Below, one piece after another: positions 1 through 5,585 of a stretch of DNA of 7,140 bases. The translations under genes were made by a program, and so were the position numbers. Source of the stretch: Candidatus Scybalomonas excrementavium (lineage in GTDB: Bacteria > Bacillota > Clostridia > Lachnospirales > Lachnospiraceae). Location of the stretch: positions 1 through 7,140 of the forward strand of contig JADIML010000273.1 in the NCBI GenBank assembly GCA_017694765.1, given 5' to 3'. The notes beneath the pieces are model-generated. The model did no database searches. It was not told the DNA's origin and saw nothing but the letters and a program-made list of their open reading frames with translations. Every line of letters begins with the position of its first letter. The first letter of the stretch is position 1.

Positions 1-311
1 GTTTCCATAGCTTGTTCTGCAACTTGTGCAACATAAGCTTGGAATGTATCGTTTTTCGCAACGAAGTCTGTTTCTGCATTAACTTCAACAACAACTGCTT
101 TTTTCTTATCTTCTGTTACTAAAGTTTTGCAAAGACCTTCTGCTGCAACTCTACCAGCTTTTTTCTGAGCAGTTGCAAGACCTTTTTCTCTTAAAAACTC
201 AACTGCTTTGTCCATATCTCCATCAGTTGCATTGAGAGCTTTTTTACAGTCCATCATACCTGCGCCTGTCATTTCTCTTAATTCTTTTACCATACTTGCT
301 GTAATAGCCAT
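1..311 (-). CDS. tsf: Translation elongation factor Ts, 3' part missing (runs off window)
   Basis: EF-Ts is the cytoplasmic nucleotide-exchange factor that releases GDP from EF-Tu. The visible part gives 103 full codons plus two bases of a codon that must be Thr. It starts MAITASMVKELREMTGAGMM, the N-terminal UBA-like domain (about residues 1-55) that contacts the EF-Tu G domain. The hallmark TDFVAKN lies at residues 81-87; in E. coli the Asp-Phe of this loop inserts into EF-Tu to disturb the Mg-GDP site. The start ATG at 311-309 is fixed by GGAGG at 325-321, nine bases upstream. The dimerisation core and C-terminus lie beyond base 1. It follows rpsB by 130 bases on the same strand, the usual bacterial order, and no separate promoter was found in the spacer. 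Identity is secure; only completeness is unknown. Confidence 0.97.
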   Translation of the reverse strand, partial: MAITASMVKELREMTGAGMMDCKKALNATDGDMDKAVEFLREKGLATAQKKAGRVAAEGLCKTLVTEDKKKAVVVEVNAETDFVAKNDTFQAYVAQVAEQAME

Positions 312-366
312 TGTAAATTACCTCCATATATTTTAACTTTATTCGTTGTCTATAAAATTTAAAATA

Positions 367-396
367 GCCTCAACCTGTGCTGCCACAGGCTGAGGC
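367..396 (-). terminator. Intrinsic terminator-like hairpin between rpsB and tsf (probable partial terminator)
   Basis: Read on the minus strand, bases 396-384 and 379-367 form a continuous 13-bp stem closed by a GCAG tetraloop. The stem is GC-rich, and its only non-Watson-Crick pair is one G-U wobble, which exists only on the minus-strand RNA. Downstream comes TATTTTAAATTTTAT, a broken U tract. This is the layout of a Rho-independent terminator, but the imperfect tail suggests incomplete termination. It sits inside an operon that should read on into tsf, so I infer an attenuator that sets the S2 to EF-Ts ratio or protects the 3' end of rpsB mRNA. Confidence 0.62.
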
Positions 397-401
397 AGTT
401 C

Positions 402-438
402 TTTCACCTATGTGATAAAGGCTTTGCCTTTTGTGAAA
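402..438 (-). other. Two-level RNA stem-loop just after the rpsB stop codon
   Basis: Starting three bases beyond the rpsB stop, TTTCAC (438-433) can pair with GTGAAA (407-402). This encloses an inner hairpin in which AAAGGC (431-426) pairs with GCCTTT (422-417) around an AAA loop. A small alternative TCAC/GTGA hairpin (415-404) competes with the outer stem. No U tract follows, so this is not a terminator by itself. It may shield the rpsB 3' end or precede the stronger hairpin at 396-367. The pairing is visible in the sequence; the role is a guess. Confidence 0.35.
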
Positions 439-441
439 AAA

Positions 442-1164
442 TTATTCAGCGTCTGCTTCTTCTGAAACTTCTTCTGCATCTACGCCTTGATTTGCTTCAA
501 TAACAGCATCTGCCATTTTAGAAACGATTAATTTAACTGCTCTAATAGCATCATCATTTCCTGGAATTACATAATCTAATTCTTCTGGATCACAGTTTGT
601 ATCTGCAATACCTACTAATGGAATTCCTAATGTATGAGCTTCCTGAATACAAATTCTTTCTTTTCTTGGATCTACTACGAAGATCATGTCAGGAATTTCT
701 TTCATGTCTGCGATTCCACCAAGGTTCTTTTCTAATTTTTCTTGAACTTTCTTAAGTTCGATTACTTCTTTTTTAGGAAGAACATCAAATGTTCCATCTG
801 CTTCCATTTCTTGGATTTTCTTTAACTGAGCGATTCTGCTCTGGATTGTTTTGAAGTTTGTCAACATACCACCTAACCATCTTTGGTTTACATAGTACAT
901 TCCACATCTTTCTGCTTCTGATTTGATTGCATCCTGAGCTTGTTTTTTAGTACCAACGAAAAGGATTTTTCCTCCGTTAGCTACACATTCTTTAATTGCA
1001 TTGTATGCTTGATCTACTTTACCTACTGATTTTTGTAAGTCGATGATGTAGATACCATTTCTTTCTGTGTAGATATATGGAGCCATTTTAGGGTTCCATC
1101 TTCTTGTTTGATGTCCGAAATGAACACCTGCTTCTAATAATTGTTTCATTGAAATAACGCTCAT
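442..1164 (-). CDS. rpsB: 30S ribosomal protein S2
   Basis: S2 is an essential protein of the small ribosomal subunit, added late in assembly at the head-body junction, where it contacts S1 in bacteria that have a full S1. The 240-residue product has the usual bacterial length. It opens with LLEAGVHFGHQTRRWNPKM (about residues 9-27), one family signature. It continues with the coiled-coil arm (roughly 105-150) and carries the second signature around PDMIFVVDPRKE (158-169) and the GIPLVGIADTNCDP segment (180-193). The C-terminus is an acidic tail rich in Glu, Asp and Ala (about 223-240). The start is set by GGAGG at 1175-1171, six bases before the ATG; the stop is TAA. It has its own promoter and a structured leader upstream, and a terminator-like hairpin separates it from tsf. 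Nothing in the protein looks damaged. Confidence 0.98.
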   Translation of the reverse strand: MSVISMKQLLEAGVHFGHQTRRWNPKMAPYIYTERNGIYIIDLQKSVGKVDQAYNAIKECVANGGKILFVGTKKQAQDAIKSEAERCGMYYVNQRWLGGMLTNFKTIQSRIAQLKKIQEMEADGTFDVLPKKEVIELKKVQEKLEKNLGGIADMKEIPDMIFVVDPRKERICIQEAHTLGIPLVGIADTNCDPEELDYVIPGNDDAIRAVKLIVSKMADAVIEANQGVDAEEVSEEADAE

Positions 1165-1205
1165 AATTTACCTCCGTTTTGGTTTTTGCGTCTGCGAGTT
1201 TCTGC

Positions 1206-1239
1206 TTCCTTGACTACCATTTAGGCACCGGTCAAAGAA
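1206..1239 (-). promoter_or_regulatory. Bulged hairpin in the rpsB leader, candidate S2 autoregulatory element
   Basis: In the minus-strand RNA, TTCTTTGAC (1239-1231) pairs with GTCAAGGAA (1214-1206) in a 9-bp stem with one U-G wobble. Above it, after an asymmetric CGG bulge, TGCC can pair with GGTA around a TAAAT loop. A stem with an internal bulge about 40 nt upstream of the ribosome site resembles leaders bound by ribosomal proteins. The loop bases TGCCT could also pair with AGGTA at the Shine-Dalgarno region as a short pseudoknot. S2 represses its own leader in E. coli; that this hairpin is the clostridial counterpart is inference. Confidence 0.45.
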
Positions 1240-1271
1240 TCCACGTCGCATGTTGATTTTTACCGTTTTTT

Positions 1272-1300
1272 AGCATACCATATAAAATACTTTGTTGCAA
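1272..1300 (-). promoter_or_regulatory. Sigma-A type promoter for rpsB-tsf
   Basis: On the minus strand, TTGCAA (1300-1295) serves as -35, followed by a 17-base spacer and TATGCT (1277-1272) as -10. A TG one base before the -10 makes an extended -10, which compensates for two mismatches in each hexamer. The predicted start is near 1265, giving a leader of about 100 nt before the rpsB ATG. The site lies just downstream of the strong codY terminator, where a new promoter is expected. Confidence 0.7.
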
Positions 1301-1350
1301 GAACTTTTTACATTTTTTCACACAATGACTTCTTCATAAAACTCTCAAAT

Positions 1351-1387
1351 AAAAAAATGAAGTAGATTGTAACAACAATCCACCCCA
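1351..1387 (-). terminator. Strong intrinsic terminator, second of two after codY
   Basis: Minus-strand bases 1387-1375 pair with 1370-1358 over 13 positions, including three G-U pairs, around a TGTT loop. Seven uninterrupted U residues follow (1357-1351), then AUUU. This is a classic Rho-independent terminator. The G-U pairs make it clearly directional: the plus-strand RNA would carry A-C mismatches and has no U tract. It separates the codY transcript from the rpsB promoter at 1300-1272. Confidence 0.85.
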
Positions 1388-1415
1388 ACTATTGACATAG
1401 AGCCATAGAAAACTA

Positions 1416-1453
1416 TATATGGCAGTGCTTCTATCGAAAAGCACTGCCATATA
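1416..1453 (-). terminator. Intrinsic terminator directly after codY, first of two
   Basis: A perfect 15-bp inverted repeat (1453-1439 with 1430-1416) with an 8-base loop begins about eight bases after the codY stop codon. The core is GGCAGTGCTT. The tail on the minus strand is AGTTTTCTATGG, only four consecutive U, so termination is probably incomplete. That would explain the second terminator at 1387-1351. GCCATA at the 3' end of its stem can alternatively pair with TATGGC just downstream (1423-1402). Confidence 0.8.
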
Positions 1454-1460
1454 ATAATTC

Positions 1461-2231
1461 CTACTGTTTTAACTTCTGTAATTCTTCAAACACTACATCA
1501 TTTAATACTTTAATGTAAGTTCCTTTCATTCCAGAAGAACGAGATTCGATTACGCCAGCACTTTCAAATTTACGAAGAGCATTAACAATTACGGAACGTG
1601 TGATACCCACTCTATCTGCAATTTTACTTGCAACGAGAATACCTTCGTTTCCTTCTAATTCTTCAAAAATGTGTGTAATCGCTTCTAATTCTGAGAATGA
1701 TAATGTGCTAATAGCAGATCGCACAATCGCAACCTTACGATTTTCTTCTGCACTTTCTTCATTTACAGAACGTAGCATTTCAAGTCCAACAACAGTTGTA
1801 CCATACTCACTTAAAATAATATCATCAATTTCATATTGTTCTGTTTTCTTATACATAAAAACAGTTCCTAAGCGTTCTCCCGCAATATCAATTGGAGTAA
1901 TAATCGCTTTATATGTTCCAACCTCTGGCACTTCAAATCCAAGAGTTGTTAAATTCACATTCTCCTTTGTAGAAAGAATACCAAGAAGACGCTCATTTAA
2001 AAGTGGATCGATATGACCTCCTACTTCATCTTGAATTAACTCGTGAATTGCTTCAATGTCACTGCGATTTTTTAATCCTAACACCTTTCCTTTTTTACTA
2101 ATTACAAGGATATTGGATTGTAAAATCTCACTTAACACCTCACAAATATCGTTGAAAACAACTTTATGGGAACTATTATTATGCAAAAGTTTATTAATTT
2201 TTCTTGTTTTATCTAATAACTGTACGCTCAT
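1461..2231 (-). CDS. codY: GTP-sensing/branched-chain amino acid-responsive global repressor CodY
   Basis: CodY is a cytoplasmic dimeric DNA-binding regulator of low-GC Gram-positives that represses amino-acid uptake, biosynthesis and adaptation genes when isoleucine, leucine, valine and, in many species, GTP are plentiful. The 256 residues match the usual length of about 259. Residues 1-155 are the GAF ligand domain (start MSVQLLDKTRKINKLL, later GERLGTVFM at 118-126). A linker helix with LSEYGTTVVGLEMLR (140-154) leads into the C-terminal winged helix. The helix-turn-helix segment ASKIADRVGITRSV (201-214) and the wing RSSGMKGTYIKVLN (231-244) are almost identical to Bacillus CodY, so the operator should be the standard CodY box. 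The GAF pocket is more diverged (see findings). AGGAGG at 2245-2240, eight bases upstream, fixes the ATG. It has its own promoter, a CodY-box-like leader and tandem terminators, so it can be expressed apart from topA. Confidence 0.97.
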   Translation of the reverse strand: MSVQLLDKTRKINKLLHNNSSHKVVFNDICEVLSEILQSNILVISKKGKVLGLKNRSDIEAIHELIQDEVGGHIDPLLNERLLGILSTKENVNLTTLGFEVPEVGTYKAIITPIDIAGERLGTVFMYKKTEQYEIDDIILSEYGTTVVGLEMLRSVNEESAEENRKVAIVRSAISTLSFSELEAITHIFEELEGNEGILVASKIADRVGITRSVIVNALRKFESAGVIESRSSGMKGTYIKVLNDVVFEELQKLKQ

Positions 2232-2258
2232 ACCAAAAACCTCCTATGGGAATCATCG

Positions 2259-2272
2259 TCCACCCAAGTGGA
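2259..2272 (-). other. Small hairpin in the codY 5' leader
   Basis: TCCAC (2272-2268) and GTGGA (2263-2259) form a perfect 5-bp stem with a TTGG loop, directly after the candidate CodY box and 14 bases before the AGGAGG ribosome site. It does not cover the ribosome site and has no U tract. It may only affect mRNA stability; I have no evidence of regulation. Confidence 0.3.
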
Positions 2273-2286
2273 ATTAACTGAATATT
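2272..2286 (-). promoter_or_regulatory. Candidate CodY box in the codY leader
   Basis: The minus-strand sequence AATATTCAGTTAATT matches the published CodY consensus AATTTTCWGAAAATT at 12 of 15 positions, including the central TTC-A-G core. It starts about 8 bases downstream of the predicted codY transcription start (near 2294). Bound CodY would therefore block promoter clearance or act as a roadblock. Three mismatches is within the range accepted for real CodY sites, but AT-rich DNA yields chance matches. Confidence 0.5.
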
Positions 2287-2300
2287 CGCTCTTCGATACA

Positions 2301-2329
2301 ATTTTATCATAGTTTTCATAGAAAAACAA
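2301..2329 (-). promoter_or_regulatory. Probable sigma-A promoter for codY
   Basis: On the minus strand a weak -35 TTGTTT (2329-2324) is followed by a 17-base spacer and -10 TAAAAT (2306-2301). A TG one base before the -10 gives an extended -10 that would offset the poor -35. Transcription would start near 2294, leaving a 5' leader of roughly 60 nt. The 126-base spacer after topA has no clear topA terminator, so codY may also receive read-through from topA. Confidence 0.6.
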
Positions 2330-2357
2330 CTCTTTTTACGTTATTTTTGCAATTGTT

Positions 2358-4421
2358 TTATTTTTCACATACATATCCACATTTTTCATCTGCACAGACA
2401 AGTTTTTGTCCTTTTTCTACCATATAACTACCACATTGTGGACATTTCTTTTCAGACGGTTTTTGCCAAGACATAAAATCACAGTCTGGATTATTTTCAC
2501 ATCCATAATATTTACGCCCTTTTTTTGTTTTCTTTAATACAACTTCTTTTCCACATTTTGGACAAGGAACTCCTATCTTTTCGAAATGTGGTTTCGTATT
2601 ACGACATTCAGGGAAACCAGGACATGCTAAAAACTTTCCATGTGGTCCATATTTTACAACCATATTTCTTCCACACTCATCACAAATAACATCGGTAACT
2701 TCATCTTCAATTGTGACAGTATCCAATTCTTTTTGTGCAACTTCAACCGCTTCCTCTAAATCTGGATAAAAGTTTTCTACAACTGTCTTCCAGTTAATAG
2801 TTCCTTCTTCTACTTTATCAAGTAGTGTCTCCAAATTAGCAGTGAAATTCACATCAACAATACTTGGGAATGCTTTTTTCATCATTTGATTTACTGCTTC
2901 ACCAAGTTCTGTGACATAGAGATTTTTATTTTCTTTTACAATATATCTTCTTGCAAGAATGGTTGTAATCGTTGGTGCATAAGTGCTAGGTCTTCCAATC
3001 CCTAGCTCTTCTAATGTCTTAACAAGAAGTGCTTCTGTATAATGTGCTGGTGGTTGTGTAAAATGTTGTTTTGTATCAAATTCTTCAAATGTTAATTTTG
3101 TGTTTTCATCAATGCTTTTTAGTAAAATATTAGAATCTGCTTTCTCATTATCAATATTATACACTGACATGAAACCATCAAATGCTAACTTTGAAGCTGA
3201 TATATTAAAATAGTATTTATCTGCTTTAATTTTAACAGTTGTTGTTTCGTAGAGAGCTGGTTTCATTCTACTTGCAAGAAAACGATTATAAATCAACTGA
3301 TATAAGCGAAATAAATCTCTACTCAACTCTTCTTTTAGAAGAACAGGGGATAATGAAACATCTGTTGGGCGAATCGCTTCATGGGCATCTTGAATTTTTT
3401 GATTTCCAGTTTTTGAATTTCCCTCGCTACTTGCCACATATTCTTCTCCATATTGGGAAGAAATATACTGTTTACATGCTTGATCGGCTCCTTCTGAAAT
3501 ACGAACCGAATCGGTACGAAGATACGTAATAAGCCCAATTGTTCCTTTTCCTTTAATATCCACGCCTTCATATAGTTGCTGTGCAAGACGCATTGTTTTT
3601 TGCGTAGAAAAATTTAATTTTCTGGAAGCATCTTGCTGTAACGTACTTGTTGTAAATGGCAATGGCGCTTTTTTACTACGTTCTCCTTTTTTAATACTAT
3701 CTATTTTATATTCTGCATCTCGTAAATTGGCTAAAATCTGATCCACTTGTTCTTTTGAGTGAATCTCTAATTTTCCATTTTCATCACTAACCAATTTTGC
3801 TTCTAACGGCTTTTTACTGCCATCAGCTTTTAAAAATGCACTAATACTCCAAAACTCTTCTGGAATAAAAGCATTGATTTCTTCTTCTCTGTCGCAAATC
3901 AAACGAAGCGCAACTGATTGAACACGCCCTGCACTTAATCCACGTTTGATTTTTGCCCATAGTAATGGACTGATTTTATACCCCACCATTCTATCTAAAA
4001 CACGTCTTGCCTGCTGTGCATCTACAAGATTCATATCAATTTCTCTTGCTTCCTTTAAGGAGTTTTTGACAGCTTGCTTTGTGATCTCGTTAAATGTAAT
4101 TCTTGAGTAATTTTTTCCTTCCAAATTCAATGCTTTTGAAAGATGCCAAGAAATTGCTTCTCCTTCGCGGTCAGGGTCAGTTGCAAGATACACTTTATCT
4201 GCTTTCTTTACTTCCTTTCGAAGTTTTGCAAGAACTTCTCCCTTTCCTCGAATTGTAATATATTTGGGTTCAAAATCATGTTCAATGTCAATCCCCATTT
4301 GACTCTTAGGTAAATCTCTTACATGTCCATTAGACGCCAATACCTCATAATTAGCACCAAGAAATTTATGGATTGTCTTTGCCTTTGCAGGAGATTCTAC
4401 AATCACTAAATATTTTGGCAT
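2358..4421 (-). CDS. topA: DNA topoisomerase I (type IA, omega protein)
   Basis: This enzyme relaxes negative supercoils by cutting one strand through a 5'-phosphotyrosine link and passing the other strand, balancing gyrase behind RNA polymerase. The 687 residues are full length for Firmicutes TopA. The TOPRIM domain is at 1-145: E9 in VIVESPAKA and the acidic triad D82-D84-E86 in TDPDREGE bind Mg. The toroidal core follows, with KIKRGLSAGRVQSVAL (157-172) and the catalytic Tyr300 in GLITYLRTDS. ELGIGRPSTYAPTI (472-485) is another hallmark. The C-terminus holds three C4 zinc ribbons: C580/C583/C600/C606, C620/C623/C641/C647 and C660/C663/C676/C681 or C682 region, which bind single-stranded DNA. 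GGAG at 4435-4432, ten bases before the ATG, sets the start. It lies 69 bases after dprA, a linkage also seen in Bacillus. No key residue is missing. Confidence 0.98.
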   Translation of the reverse strand: MPKYLVIVESPAKAKTIHKFLGANYEVLASNGHVRDLPKSQMGIDIEHDFEPKYITIRGKGEVLAKLRKEVKKADKVYLATDPDREGEAISWHLSKALNLEGKNYSRITFNEITKQAVKNSLKEAREIDMNLVDAQQARRVLDRMVGYKISPLLWAKIKRGLSAGRVQSVALRLICDREEEINAFIPEEFWSISAFLKADGSKKPLEAKLVSDENGKLEIHSKEQVDQILANLRDAEYKIDSIKKGERSKKAPLPFTTSTLQQDASRKLNFSTQKTMRLAQQLYEGVDIKGKGTIGLITYLRTDSVRISEGADQACKQYISSQYGEEYVASSEGNSKTGNQKIQDAHEAIRPTDVSLSPVLLKEELSRDLFRLYQLIYNRFLASRMKPALYETTTVKIKADKYYFNISASKLAFDGFMSVYNIDNEKADSNILLKSIDENTKLTFEEFDTKQHFTQPPAHYTEALLVKTLEELGIGRPSTYAPTITTILARRYIVKENKNLYVTELGEAVNQMMKKAFPSIVDVNFTANLETLLDKVEEGTINWKTVVENFYPDLEEAVEVAQKELDTVTIEDEVTDVICDECGRNMVVKYGPHGKFLACPGFPECRNTKPHFEKIGVPCPKCGKEVVLKKTKKGRKYYGCENNPDCDFMSWQKPSEKKCPQCGSYMVEKGQKLVCADEKCGYVCEK

Positions 4422-4490
4422 ATTTCATACGCTCCTTTATTACAATCTATTACAACGAATCATCTCCGTATACGCCTTCCCCAAAACCTC

Positions 4491-5585
4491 TTATTTTGAA
4501 ATTATATAATAATTGGACACTACTTGCCGAATTTTGCCAGATAGTTCCAATTCAAAGAGGATAGATAAAACCTCCTGAACGGAAAGTTTCGTTTCATGAA
4601 TAATCGAGTCGATATACTTCGGCTCTAAACTTAAACAACTATACACTACTCTTTGATTTTTAGCAAGCATTTTCTGATTATTTTCACAATTTTTTGATAA
4701 ATCCTTAGAAATACAAGGATATTCTTCTAAAAAATCTTCTAGCTTTACTACCATTTTAGCTCCCATCTGAATTAAATGATTACAGCCTTCACTAAATGGT
4801 TCGAAAGCTCTTCCCGGAATAGCAAAAATATCTTTTCCTTGTTCTAATCCCCAATCTACAGTTATTAGTGTACCACTTTGCTTTTTCGCCTCTATGACAA
4901 GGATTCCATCTGATAAACCACTTATAATGCGATTTCTTCTTGGAAAAAGTCCAGCTCTTGGTTTTGTCTTTGGTGGATATTCGGATAAAACTCCCCCATA
5001 AGTAATTAAAGACTCATATAAGGAAAAACTCTCTTTTGGATAACAAATATCAACTCCACATCCAAGCACTCCAAAAGAACGCCCAACTTCATGAATTGCT
5101 GCATTTTGTGCAATGGAATCAATCCCTCTTGCCATTCCACTAATAACAGAAACTCCACATTTGGCTAATTCTCTTCCAAAATATCTTGCCATTTCTTGTC
5201 CATATGCAGTTCCATATCTTGTGCCAATAATAGCAATCGTTTTTTTATCTTCTGATGGTAAATTTCCTCTTACATAAATGCCAAAAGGTGGTTGTGAAAT
5301 TTCCTTTAATCTTTTTGGATAATTTGGATGTTCTATCGAATAGAAATCAATTCCTCTCTGTTTCCAAAACCCATATTCTTCTATTATTTTTTCTAAATTT
5401 CTACTATTATAAAATTTTTCTTTTTGAATTTTCGTAAATCCTTCTAAAATATGAGTATCTTTTGTATCAAATAATTCTTTTGGTGTTCCTGCTCTTAATA
5501 ATAATTTCTCAATCCCTTTATAACCAATTCCCTCTATATTATGAATCCAATACCAATATATTTCTTCCTGCTTATTATATTCCAT
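4491..5585 (-). CDS. dprA: DNA-processing protein DprA (Smf)
   Basis: DprA binds single-stranded DNA that enters during natural transformation and loads RecA onto it; it is also kept in many bacteria not known to be competent. The 364 residues show the full architecture. An N-terminal helical/helix-hairpin-helix region (about 8-70, IEGIGYKGIEKLLL) precedes the Rossmann-like core (about 80-290) with IIGTRYGTAYG (119-129), SGMARGIDSIA (149-159), FPRRNRIISGLS (214-225), the SGTLITVDW segment (237-245) and AIPG (255-258). A C-terminal winged-helix domain follows (about 306-362). Its ATG lies inside comM, overlapping that gene by 11 bases, and only a weak GGGGA (5597-5593) precedes it, so translation is probably coupled to comM. 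A Gln (160) stands where many relatives have His after the SGxAxGIDxxA motif. Identity is secure; whether the host is transformable cannot be seen here. Confidence 0.96.
   Translation of the reverse strand: MEYNKQEEIYWYWIHNIEGIGYKGIEKLLLRAGTPKELFDTKDTHILEGFTKIQKEKFYNSRNLEKIIEEYGFWKQRGIDFYSIEHPNYPKRLKEISQPPFGIYVRGNLPSEDKKTIAIIGTRYGTAYGQEMARYFGRELAKCGVSVISGMARGIDSIAQNAAIHEVGRSFGVLGCGVDICYPKESFSLYESLITYGGVLSEYPPKTKPRAGLFPRRNRIISGLSDGILVIEAKKQSGTLITVDWGLEQGKDIFAIPGRAFEPFSEGCNHLIQMGAKMVVKLEDFLEEYPCISKDLSKNCENNQKMLAKNQRVVYSCLSLEPKYIDSIIHETKLSVQEVLSILFELELSGKIRQVVSNYYIISK

Noticed and set aside
326..352. TAGACA with downstream AT-rich bases as a promoter for tsf
   Set aside because: The -10 at proper spacing would fall on the Shine-Dalgarno sequence, so transcripts would lack a ribosome site.
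1600..2277. Open frames on the plus strand opposite codY (1600-2016 and 2056-2277)
   Set aside because: They lie antisense to a clearly conserved gene, have no ribosome site of note, and their Ser/Ile/Leu-rich composition is what reverse reading of this codon usage gives.
2318..2362. Possible topA terminator formed by AAAACAA and TTGTTTT
   Set aside because: The stem is only 7 AT-rich pairs with a loop of over 20 bases; too weak to call a terminator.
3239..3586. Short open frames within topA on both strands
   Set aside because: They lie inside intact topA, in other frames, with no recognisable domain; shadows of the real gene.
3610..3625. CodY-box-like sequence AATTTTCTGGAAGCA inside topA
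   Set aside because: Half-site only, 11 of 15 matches, seen on the strand opposite to transcription and inside coding sequence; not persuasive.
4438..4455. Direct repeat TTGTAATA-GA-TTGTAATA before topA, examined as a promoter or operator
   Set aside because: No acceptable -35 sits 16-18 bases upstream of either copy, and a two-copy 8-base repeat in AT-rich spacer DNA can be chance.
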